A stretch of 64,000 bases of DNA, taken from NCBI GenBank assembly GCA_963457665.1, contig OY735222.1:33906914-33970913 (forward strand), given 5' to 3'. The translations under genes and the position numbers were made by a program. Positions 1 through 12,755 of this stretch are shown here, piece after piece (position 1 is the stretch's first letter; each line of letters begins with the position of its first letter). This DNA is from Thysanoteuthis rhombus. Lineage: Eukaryota; Mollusca; Cephalopoda; Oegopsida; Thysanoteuthidae. The notes below the pieces were generated by a model. The model was not told where the DNA came from and did not search any database. It was given only the letters and a program-made list of their open reading frames with translations.

Positions 1-89
1 TTAAAATGGATACATGATCTGTCAGAATGATAATGAATTGCATTATATTATACTGAAACACTTTATTTGAAATGATCTCCCATGAATGT

Positions 90-960
90 ATTCATGACCA
101 TAGGAATTTCGAATGTCTGTAAATTCTACACCAAATGGCATTTTGTATTCTGCTGCTTTCTCTTTTAGTTGATTTATCAAGTGGAGATGGTTCATGGTCA
201 AGTAGCTTCCTCTAAAGCCAGCTTGCAAATATGGTTGGTTTTCATCTAGTGTTTCGGTGATTTGGTTGGTGATGATTTTTGTGAAAAGTTTGTAGATGTG
301 GTTGAGTAGACATTGGTCTGTTGTTTCCTTTCCTAGCTAATTTCCAAATGATCTTACCAACTTTTCTGAGCAGATTGATGGTGATGTAATCTGGTCCATC
401 GACCTTTCTTTTTTGCATTTGTTTAATGGCTTGTTCTACCTCCAATAGTGTAACTTCTGGAAAATCCACAAACTGATCGCATTTTACATATTCTGTTTTG
501 TTTTATAATCCTTGTCTGGTAGAATTCTTGAGCATGTTCGACAATTCTGTCTCTTTCTGTCATTAGGTCTCTATTTTCCCTGAGTATACTGGTTATTTGT
601 TTCCGTCCTATAGTGAGAACTTTGTTTATTGCTTTAAAGCCCTAACCTTTTTTGGGAATTGTTTCAATGATTGCTGTTGTGCATCTTCTTTTGTCTTCTC
701 TTAGTTTCTTTTGTAATGTTACATTCAGTTCGATTACTTCAATTTTCTCTCCAGTTGTTGTCGATGGTTTGAGCTTTCAGCGTTTTTCCATGTGATCCTT
801 GGTTTCATCTGAGATTTTACAAATAGTTTGTGTTTAAATATAGTGAAGACTTTGATGAAAAAGGCTGTTAGTTTGTTGTTGAATTTGTTGAACTCTGATT
901 CGGCAATTTTATCCAATTGAGAAGTACATTGAAGTTGAAGACAGATTTGTTTCAGGAATA
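90..960 (-). mobile_element. RTE-type LINE fragment (start of reverse transcriptase and linker)
   Basis: Minus-strand translation gives degenerate LINE pieces: GFRGSYLTMNHLHLINQLKE with KAAEYKMPFGVEFTD, the RT stretch shared with the copies at 47.2 and 57.7 kb; FPEVTLLEVEQAIKQMQKRK upstream of it; and ITWKNAESSNHRQQLERKLK in the linker. Stops and frameshifts break it up, so it is not functional. It sits in the intron after exon 13 and is bounded at its 5' side by a (TA)n tract. Confidence 0.8.
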
Positions 961-962
961 CA

Positions 963-965
<3 letters not shown>

Positions 966-1048
<83 letters not shown>

Positions 1049-1051
1049 ATA
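966..1051. repeat. (TA)n microsatellite
   Basis: About 86 bases of nearly pure AT/TA dinucleotide with two TTT interruptions, directly beside the LINE fragment. Confidence 0.95.
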
Positions 1052-1098
1052 TACAATAAAACATAATCAAATGGGTAATTTTGAAAATCTTTCCATAC

Positions 1099-1134
1099 CT
1101 CTTGTGCTAGTTAATGGTTGCCGAGTTGTTGGAG
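1099..1134 (-). CDS. SRCR gene exon 13: 36-nt linker, copy 2
   Basis: A 36-nt phase 1-1 exon between gtttttcag and gtatgg, encoding [11 protein letters not shown]. It differs from exon 12 at only a few positions. It is the last exon visible; the gene continues beyond the left edge in phase 1, presumably into more SRCR or linker units. Confidence 0.75.
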
Positions 1135-4100
1135 CTGAAAAACAAAGCAAAATATTCAAAATTCTCCTGTTAAAAGTATCTTTTCCATTTCTTATTTGAT
1201 TGATATTACTGAAAGTGAAAACTACTGGTAAATCTTCAGGGAATAATGCAATACAATGGATAATCTCAAAATAAAGCTTTTCTCATTATTATGCTATGCA
1301 CTTGTGCAAAGAATATCTATTAATTATGTATCAAAAATTGCATTCAGCATTTTATAATACACTTTTTGCCTGTAAATTCCGATCCTAAACTAATATCTTT
1401 TATCAATTATAATCACTTTAGCTTTTTATTTTCTGGATGAAACCTTGCGCTTCCTTGCACTATCATTGAAACATGGAACAAAGTTGTATTAAGTTGCAAA
1501 GAATATTCTATTGAGAGGTGTCTTATGATCATTCTATCTTATAATTCTTCCAATTAGATTCATCATGTAACTCATAAATTTCACTGAAAGATATTCATTG
1601 AAATGAAAAATAAATTTCATTGAATAATTTAAAATAGAATTTCATTATGTTATATATACTGACAAAATAAAAGAGTACAGTTAGTATGAGGTAATTTACA
1701 AAATGCAAAAAGAAATATTCAATTCTTGGGTAATAACTTGAGAGCAGGGTTGTCATTTTAGCCTTTAAAAGTATGAAACAATAGCTAATCTATGAGAGTC
1801 TTTATGGCTGATTGGTAAAAGCAGCTAGGCATAAACTAGACTCCCTCTGGCAATGAGGGGATGAGTTTGATTCATTGAAGTCTTACTCTTTACTTCCAAT
1901 TATATTGTTATTCATTGCCATCAAAACAATGGCCAAAATTGAAAGTTGTTTAAAAAAGAACTGAAAATAAGATGAAAGAAAAATACTAGTCAGAAGTTTA
2001 GTGAAAAATTTGAGCTGTACAAACTTTTTGGAAGCTGGTAGACAAGGTTGAATTTTTACATATAATTGATTTAGTACTTTGGATTTTTGAACAATGTATT
2101 GAGAAGATTCAAAATGTGCATGTAACCGAAAAGATAAAACGTCAAATACTCAACTGAACGACCTCCACCACGAAGCACTTTTCATCATTCTCAATTCTTT
2201 CATCTTGACTTAATTCATCAAAGTCTTTTTATACCCAACAGATTCTCTTCTCTAAGTTAATTTCTACCCCCAACAATTGAACCTGTCGTATAGCTAAATC
2301 AAAAGATTCTCATGGCCATTTTATGTGCCCCCTTTTAATTTTTTTATAGATTTTGTTTTTAGATTATTCTATTTCAAATATTCAAGGACCCTCGGATGAA
2401 TTGTGCCATCAATTGCAGATTCTTTGTACCCAACGTGTCGCCTCTGCTTTTTATTGCAACTTCACACTGGAGGTCATTGTAAAATTACTATAAAACAATT
2501 GAAAAATCAAAATGAAAGTAAGTTGATTAAAAAAAAATGATTTACGATACTTCATCTGATAAAAATGAATAATATAATGATTGTTTTTAAAAACAATTCT
2601 GACATATGGCCATTTTTGGACATTATTTTGTGTGTTTTTGGACAGAAATGTCTCTAACTGTCTGGCGATCCTGTTTTAGGAAGTGCTTCATATAAATATA
2701 AGACATAATGGGTGATAGTTGGGAATCCCATTGCTATATCTACAATTAGTTGATTAATAGCTGAGCCTTTAATAGATTAAATTATGTTTAAAACTACCAA
2801 TTTAAAGATAAAAACATTTCATTTTGATGTTTATTTTAAAATAGCAAAGAACTCCAATTCTTACCTCGAGTGCTAGTTAATGGTTGCTGAGTTGTTGAAG
2901 CTGAAAAACAAAGAAAATGTATTTTTGAAAGAAAGCCAATCTAATAACTGGAAAAAAAACTTTTCTTATCACTAACACCGATTTATAATACTGGAAAAAT
3001 GCTTTTTGATTGACATGCACTGAATTCAGATATGCATTTAAAAAAAAATATCTACTGGCTCTGGGATTAGTGTAACTCTTAAGGATCAATTTTAACTGAA
3101 AATTATCATCTTCAATTTCAAAATTCCTTTAGTATACAAAAACTTACTGCAGATAACACCAGCATCTTCAGCATGTCCACAATTGTGTTGACCCCATGGA
3201 TTCTTTCTACACTGATCAATTGAGGTTTCATTTCCTAAACAGTTGACTTCATCAAGCCAAATCTTTCCAGTACCAGGTCCATATCTTCCATTTCTTTGAG
3301 CTGTACCACCACTGCAACAGCAAGAGAAATCAATGATTATGGTAATAACAATGTTTGCCTTATCCGTTTTTTTCTTTGGCTATATCGCCAAATACATCTC
3401 TCAAATTATTTTGCTTTTTTCTTCCAACAAAGGGTCTGATACTAGTGTAAAAATGAAAAAAATGACTGGCAGAATATTACTTACAACTCTTTATTTTTTT
3501 TTTCTACATCAGACGCATGTAATTTCGTTCACCTCATTTAACAAATGACCCTCCTTTACTAAGAGTGTGAACTAAGTCTATAAGTACTCTCTGTCCAATA
3601 ATCTTAAAAAGAAGAGTATACAACCAATGCATTCTCCCAATAGTCACTTATGGAGCTGAAACATGGAACCTAACCAAGAGACAGACCAACAAACCAAGAA
3701 GCATGCAATGCGTGTATGAGAGAATCATGCTCAACCTTACATGGAGAGATCATAAGACAGCACAATATATCAGAAAGAAAACGGGAGTCAGAGACATCTT
3801 AGAATCTATTAAAAAATTTGAATGGCAATGAGCAGGCCATGTTGCAAGAATGACAGACAACCAATAGACATCTTGACTCACAACATGGATCCTCAGAGAT
3901 CACATGCAAAACCAAGGCCAATAGAATACAAGATGGAGAGATGAAGTTGACAAATTCAGAAAATACTGGCCCCGCAACACCCATGATAGAAAATAGTGGT
4001 GGATCCTGGGGAAGGTCTATGTCCAACGATGGATGTTAAAAGACTGATGATGATGATGAAATGACAGCATTAGTGAAATCAGCTAGAATACCAAGAGGAA

Positions 4101-7100
4101 TGCTGTTGAGAAAACTTTCACTTGATCTTGAATAAAAGTTTCTAGTTATGATTGATTTAAAAACTCAATGAGTATGCTATAATTATGTTCAATGCCACAT
4201 AAGCTACTCTGTTGCTTGATGAATTTTTCTAAACTACTCTCTATTTCATACTCAAGTAAAAGGTCACATATAATAGAGAAAATGAAGCAATTTTATCATT
4301 GCTACATAAGGAATTATTAAGTTATCATTCAGAGTGCTTTATCTTCAGACTGAAAGTAAATATTTAAGAACTAAAGAGGTCACTAATATATATATATATA
4401 TATATATTTTTTTGTATGTATGTGTGAGTGTATGTCTTCTGCCATAATCAAGTCATCAATCTTGTCTTTGTGGTTTTTTAATACAGTTATTTTAGTTACT
4501 CTACCCGATGAAGTTTCAAGAAAAATAAGTCATGTGAATTTTTCTTTTCAAAAATTTAAATCCATTGAACTGAAGTGTATCTATGCAGACACACAATGCG
4601 TAGGGTGGATTATTCTACAAATACAGATTATTATCATGTCTTGGTTACTTCAAACATAAATTAGCCTTTATAACAGATTTAAATGATTTAGGCAGATGTG
4701 GAATTGGAAATGTGAAAACATAATTGAAATCCAGGTAAAGTGTATATATATTTTAGGTGACTCTCTCTTTCCAGAGATTATTCTGTAATATTTTAAAAAA
4801 AATGTATTTTTGTACGCAATATATAAATCATTGATTTCAACATTGATATTAAAAATACTTGATCAAATTAGAATTACCTGTATCCCAGCATACGGCATAT
4901 AACATCTGCATCACTGTCATCCCATTGGTCATCACATACTGTACCCCAAATCGCTTGGTGTAAAACCTCAACGCGTCCATTACTTCTATTGTTACCTCCC
5001 CTCAGGCGGATAGACAGAGGAGTTGCAGTTGCTTGTTAAAAAAATAATAAAGTACATCAATAAATTTCAAGTGATGCACAATAAGACATTTATTGTCAAT
5101 CAAAAGAATGAATGCCAGCTGGCTACGATCATTACTTCTCTGGCTGCCATGTTTTCAAAGCTTTGCAAGATCAACTATTTTGCTGAAATAACATAAGTAA
5201 AGTAAGTATTACTTCAAGGACATTCAATTGTTCAATATGAAATTACTGCTTTTGGTTCAAGCTTGACATAAGGTTATAATTTTTGAACAATAACAATTCT
5301 AAAATTATTTCCTCTTTTAATGATATATCATTTGTTGATTAGTCAGTAGAAATTACATTTCTTTATATTAATTTCTTCTACCGTTTTTCAGCAAATAAGG
5401 GAAGTCAAATTCATGATTTTTGCTTTTCGTACTTGTATGACCATTATGAAGCTAAAGCTTGAAGAGATATGAAGTCTGCATTTGGGGAAATTTCAGTTCA
5501 GTACACCAGGAGAAAAGTCTACCAATACCATCAATCAATGATGAAAAGTTGGAAGCTATGTTGGGAACTGATACCTAAATTGCAACAAACTCCAATGAAT
5601 TGGTTGGAACCATTTCATATCATTTAACAGTGATTAGGGAGAAGAAATGCAGGTTCCAATTGAATGAAGAATAAAATATTGGATGTATAAGAGTCTGAAT
5701 TGATTATGTCAATGGTACAAAATATATCTATTTTTGCTTTGTATTAAAATGTGATGAGAAATTAATTTTGTCTGATAGATAGAGGAGATCTTCAAAAAGG
5801 TTGAAATGCTGTATTATCAAGTAAAGTTGTCCTATTGATCTAGAAAGTTCATGGTGAGTATTTGGAAGAATAGGAATGTTTCTATAGATTATAACTCCCT
5901 TTGAAGTTACCAAAGAAAAATATACATAGATATGTCAATCAGTTTGAAATAAATCATTTAGACAATTTTTAACTTGAAGTCTTTTTTAGCTACAGAGATT
6001 ATAAATGTGCTTATACAACAAAACAATCTTTAAAGTATTGAAACAATACATAAAACAACTTCCATAATTAGTTTTTAGGGTGTCTGACCTTATTAGAAAT
6101 AACATTTCAAATGGCCAACTTGAAATACACATGACAAAGTATAACAAAAACAAAGTAAATAAAATAAAATAAAATTCTCACCTTCGTGTTCTGTGATGGA
6201 GACGGTAGTACTTGTAGTAACTAGAGTAAACATGACAAAATTGAATATTTTGGTTTAATTTTTTATAAAATAATTCATAAAAACGAAAAATGTCAATAGC
6301 CACTTGAAATGGATACTTCAGTATTTAACCAAGAGAATAAATAAATGAAAAACATTTTCAACAAAGATCTTACAAATTTCTTAGTGCCAAATTACTCATA
6401 CTGAATATGTTTTGGACATACATTTTCTGTCTATACGTATGTTACATATTGTTACAAAAGTAAATAACCGATACTTGTATAATGCATATCAATATAAACA
6501 AAAAACTTCATTATTTGTTATACCTGGGAAGTTGCAATCTCTTGCAAATATTATGGAATTGCCACACTTAAAGGATGTTCATCCAGCTTTTTTACTTCAT
6601 TGCAAATAAACAAATCACAGACATGACACAAAACATTTTTTTTATTTCATAGCTGAACATTCTGGCTTCATGGAATATGCCTCAAAGAAATCAAATCCAA
6701 TTATTTTATCCAATGGGATATTTTTCCATACCAAAAAGAGGAAACAAATTATAGAATCATAAAATTATGTTGCGGAAACAATTATGTTCATCAATAAAAA
6801 ATAATCACAATTAGTACTTTGTTGCTCCCCTTAAACCTAAATGAGACTGATTTTTCAAGGCATGGACTTCACTAATGAAAAACAATATTCTGCATCAAGC
6901 TGAATACTGGTTGATAGATCAGTTTTGTAGGATTGTGCCTTGTCATGGACCATTTATAAATGTTTCCATCATAAATTTTCAATTGGATCAAGACCTGTAC
7001 TGTTATTTAGTTGATATATCTTTCCTGTAAAAAGCTTTGACACTCTTTGTTTTGTTGCAAGAGATACTATCATCCTGAAAAAATGACTTCATTACAAAAC

Positions 7101-10100
7101 ATATTTTCTATTGATGGAATGAGAACAGTCTCCAAAATTCCAATGTTCACCTATTCATTGACTATTGAGATGATGATTACCATTTCCCCTGGTCCTTTGC
7201 AATACTATTAACAAATGGAGGAATTTGCTTGTTTTCTTCAGACTATCATATTTATATATTTCATCGGGATGGCATCAGGCAAAAGTTTCAGCATCATTGC
7301 CTTGATCCATACAGATTTGCGATTCACTATTGAATATCACTTTCATCCATTCATCCACACTCCATTATTGGTTCTCTTTAGCCCATTGTAACCTTGTTTT
7401 CTTCTGTTTAAGTGTTAGTGCTGGTTCTCATTTGGCTTTTCTGTACATCAATCCCATTTCATTCAGTCAATTTCTTACAGTTCTGCCACAAACATTGACT
7501 GATGTTTTCACCCATTTCTTTTTCATTTGTTTTGAAGAGCATTTTCTATTTTTCTGATGTTTTTATACCTTCCCTGATTTCTGTCTTCCATTTATAACTA
7601 TTGCATTTTATGTACACTTTCACTGAATTTTAGACATAGCTTACAGGGAAAAAATAGTATATTTTGCCACACTCCATGATGGATTTCCTTCTCAAAGGAG
7701 CTTTATAATACTTTCCATTGTTTCAATTGACAGTTCATTTGTTGGAGCCATGTTTCCTTTCAATTATCCAAGTTCGTCAGCTCCTTGAGGTCTGCAAGCA
7801 CTCTCTTTCAACTACAGACTAATTTGCATATTGAGACTTGCACTGGTATTTGTTTGAGAAATATTAATTACAAAGTAATTCCTAAATTTTTTCCCTTACT
7901 TGATCTGGAAAAAAATATGTCATTAATTTAAACTAGACTAAATATCTACATTTTTTTTCTGTACAAGCTGAGTAAATTGATGTCAAGAAAAAAGAATTTA
8001 TAAAATAGAAAGATACATTGCATTTAATTTAAAAAAAAAAGAGTCTTATTTAAAGCAGAAGTTGCCATTAAAAGCAAAAGAAAAATGAAGTAACAGCTCT
8101 TACACTTTCATTGTGAGGGAAAGAGTAAGAGCTAGAGTTCTTAAAGACGGGGAGGGCAATAGAAGAAGGTATTGCCTGCATAGAAATTTTCTAATGATTT
8201 GAGGGAGTGAGAGAATCTCTTTGAACTGTATTGCCTCTTTCTAAGTCTCTCATCCTCCCTAAAAGCGATCAAAGCACCTCTCGTCTCTGACTCTGGCTGG
8301 AAAATTGTTTGTTTCAATATAGATTTTCTATTGTGAATTGATTAACGGCCCTGAAAATACTGGCGGGGGTAGGAAGTTTAAAAAAAAAAAATTTGCTAAA
8401 AATATGCCCAGGACTCATGGAAAATTTCTTGGGGTTCATTTGTATATTTTCTGCAGTACGCAGTCATGTACGGACAGAAGGACGGACAATTGGTGAATTA
8501 TGATGCAATAATTTAATTTAATTTGTTTGTGGTATATTTCACGAAGCCAAAATATTAAGTTATTAAACAGAACAGGTCTGTTTAGTCACTTGATCAATCC
8601 CATCACATGACCAAAGTCTTTTAGCGGCATGCATAATTAAAAAGATGGAAAAATGGGTGATCAATAAATATATTATTTCTCTTGCCTTCTGATTGGCAGT
8701 GATTTCTAAGAAAAATTAAAAAGAAAAACGAGTGTGAGTAATAAACTAAATGACCATTTTAGTATAAATTTACATTGCAAAGTACGCCCCACATCCCACA
8801 AAAACTTATCTTGGGAGGAATTTTTCAAAAAACAAAAAAGTGTTCTTTTTAGACATAATAAGGATTAGATGTTTATGTTTGAGCCCTCTAGCTTTGGTGC
8901 TGTCAGTATACATGATACCTACATAGCTAGCCAGTGAGCTAGCCAAACTCAGATAAAGATTGAAGAAATCAATGTGGACAGATTGGGTTAACGGTTTCTA
9001 ATAAATTTTGTATATCTATGATTTATCTATTTACTCTGAAGTAAAAATGCTTGGTAAGCATCCTCTGAATGTGGTGATTCCATAATTGCTACCAGGTGTT
9101 GTTGAATCTTCTTTTTTTAAAGTGTATGATTCCACTTCTTTAGCAGCTGAGCTGGAAATGTTAACAGAATCATCATAAATCAAATTCGTTTTTGGCGGGA
9201 AAATTTTTATACCAGTGAAAAATCTTGGCTAAAAGTTGAACTCCTCCAGAGTGATTTTAATGAAAATGATGACTTTCTTCCTATTTTAATCCATATTCTA
9301 AATTTGTGTCTATGAATTTTGAAGAAGTGAAAAAAGAGTATATACTTGCAAATTTCTTTCCAAAGGAAAAAAAACTGTATAATTACGTACATAAAATTTC
9401 TCAATTTTTTTGACCATGAAAAGAAAAGTATCATATTTTAATTTTTGACAGAAAAGAATGCCGGAGAAAAAAAGATTTTTCCTTTACAACTTTCAATTAC
9501 ATTACAATTGTCAGAATAAATGCGTTATTCAAGTGAAAAGTAATTAGAGACATAAGATGTTATAATTTTAAAAAATTTCATATGACTATTCCCAAATCAA
9601 TTTTAACCTTGATGATGATATTAATCGATAATGTTTTTTCTTTATTTCAGAAAAAAAAAATCACTTCCCATACTTTAAAATAAACTTACCTACAGATGTT
9701 TCAGTTTGTTGACGTGTACCTGGAAAGATATACAGAACAACAACAGAATGATAAAAATTGCAATCAACAAAAAATATGTATTTGTTCATATTTCAATGTT
9801 TATTTACATCGCCCTCAGAAAATGATGAAAGCATTCTTTAACCTTTTCCTTATTTTGATAGGTTGATAGACAACATCTAGATTTTTCCAGAATTTAGATG
9901 CTTTTTGATGTTTTTTTTTACTTCATTTTAGATGTTTTCCAGTGGAAAACGCCAGTGATGTAATTAATAGAATTTATAATGACAGTATATATTCTTCGAT
10001 AGAAATTTTTTTTTTGTGACTTCTAATTTTGACTCTATGGTTGTTCGGTAATTGACTATTATGGTATGATTTCTTCCTTTTTATCCTTGAAATTTCTAAA

Positions 10101-12515
10101 AGTGTAAAAACTTTTAAAAGTATAAGAACATTTGAGTATTAGCATTGAAGACAGAAACAGGAAGTAAACAAGTATGAAAGATCAACACAGAACTGATGGA
10201 CTAAGTGAGTAATACAAATAGAAATTTCTGGCTGCCTCAGAGACAATAAAATTATTTTTATTTGATTGTAGTTGGTGATTTCATTAAAAGTCTCACATGA
10301 TAGTCAAGAAATTTGACTGAAGTTTCATACCTCAATGGAAAAATTTAATTAATGAAAAGTATCAGTTAAAATTCGATACTGAAGATACTTCATCTTGGAA
10401 TCCAAATGACAAAAAATTGAATTTTTTCAACATAATGTAATCTCTAAATAAGAGTACACTTACTGCATTCAACACCAGCATCTTCAATATGCCCACAGTT
10501 GTTGTCACCCCATGAATTTCGAGGACACTGGGCAATAGAGCTTTCAGTACCAATACATTCCGTATTATCAACCCATATAGGGCCTGAACCTTGTCCATAT
10601 CGTCCACCAGAAAAAGCTATACCATCACTGCAAATAAAAGCAATATAAAAACACTAGTCCTAGGAGATAAGCTAAAACATATTTGTTATTACTAAATGAT
10701 TTATATAGTAATAACAATACAAAATATTATTTTCTATAACAAATTTTCCAAATTTGGATTACAATAAAATAGATCTTGAAAGTAGATCTTACAGCAGATA
10801 TTGCTTCAAGATTTGCTTTGACTGAAGTTTGTTGAAAAATTCACATTAATATAAAGATTTTAAAGTTTTCTGAAATATTATTTAAGATGCAAGGCTGTTG
10901 TGTAAATTTCAGGAAAACCTTCAGATGATCATTTTACAAGCTGTTAAATGTCTGAGAAATTTACAGTTGAATAAAAATTTGCACTGAAAATAAGATGGAT
11001 CTATGAAAACATAAGAGAAATCCAAAGGTATTTACGACCGAAGTGGACATGCATATTTTGGGAACACCTTGAATGTAACAAAAAACTTATACACACTTTA
11101 GTAGTAAAGAATTGTTTAAAGTTACTGTAAAAATTATGTATATAATAACCCTGTTTTGCTGTCTGCCAGTAATATTATTTCTTGACCACTGACAAAGCCT
11201 TTTCTTTTTCATCTTCAATGCCCAACAAACAGATTAAGAGACAAAATTTACCCAAACAAATTTTAAGTAAAAAAATTTTGTGTCTAATTGTCAAATCTTT
11301 CCTCTACCAAGACAAATAATAAGTTTGTTTGTAGAAAATGACTAGCGCTAGAAGGAGGAGTGGTAAAGTCAGTGGGCAGTAATGAGAAAAAGTTAAAACT
11401 TTGCCTGCATATATCAGGTTAAAATGCAGTTGGCACTGTGATTATTGTTTTATTTGTTCTTTCCTACCATCAGAATTAGCTGAGTCAAGATAGAAGTTTT
11501 GATGTATTTGTTTAATAAAGCCTACCTATGATATCACAGGTTGCATGAAGAGTTAGTTAAAAGCAAAGATTAGTTGTATTATGATCAATTAATGCAATGG
11601 CTTTATGGTGCATAACATATTTTCTTCATTTTCTTTTGACAGTTTTTTTATATATGCATTTATTTTTGAGAGTATAAAAACATGAAAAGAAACATGATAA
11701 TCATACAAAATCAATCATTAAAAAAAAAAACGAAAATTATTCTGCTTTCATTCTTAATGAATAGATGAAAAAACATTGATATGTATTCATTATGGCAATT
11801 ACTTTCTCCAGGGCTGGAAAACTTATCAGAATAACTTTTTATAATCCTTTCTACCATTTACTTGAGTGAATGAAAGAAATGATATTATTTCCAAAGAGAA
11901 AAAAAAAATTGATTTAATTGCAGTCTAAATAAATGGAGCAAAATAAATAATTTCTTTTTATTCAGAATCTGGCATGAATAGATGATTGCTATGAAATCAG
12001 AATAAAAATGCTAAACTCACGTGTATCCTAACATGCGGCAGATCACATGAGCATCATTATTATCCCACAGGTCATCACATATTGTACCCCATTGACCCCT
12101 GTAAAAGATCTCAACACGACCATTGCTTCTTCGATCACCTCCAGCCAAACGGACAGTTATTGGAGCTGTATTAAAGTATACATGATAGAGAGATTATAAA
12201 CATAAGTTGACAAACCTTATAAGTGACTTTTGCTGAAGAATAATGACATACTTCTGTACATTACATTATAAGAAAGCATGCAAATTGACGGTTAAAAATA
12301 ACCACAATAACCACAACCATTTTCAATAACAACAACCAATACCCTTTTTTAAGGAAGTTGATATCATTTCCAATACAATGAATTTTTTTAAAGACCCCCA
12401 GGGAAACAAAGATTCTTGTAGCAGAGATTCTAGATTTTTGTAAAACCTCATGTTTTATAATTAACATACTGATATACCTCTTTGTAGCAATTTATGGTAA
12501 GAATATTTTTGCTCA

Positions 12516-12568
<53 letters not shown>

Positions 12569-12577
12569 ATATATATA

Positions 12578-12620
<43 letters not shown>

Positions 12621-12677
12621 ATATATATATATGATATATATATATATATATGATATATATATATATATATATATATA

Positions 12678-12755
<78 letters not shown>

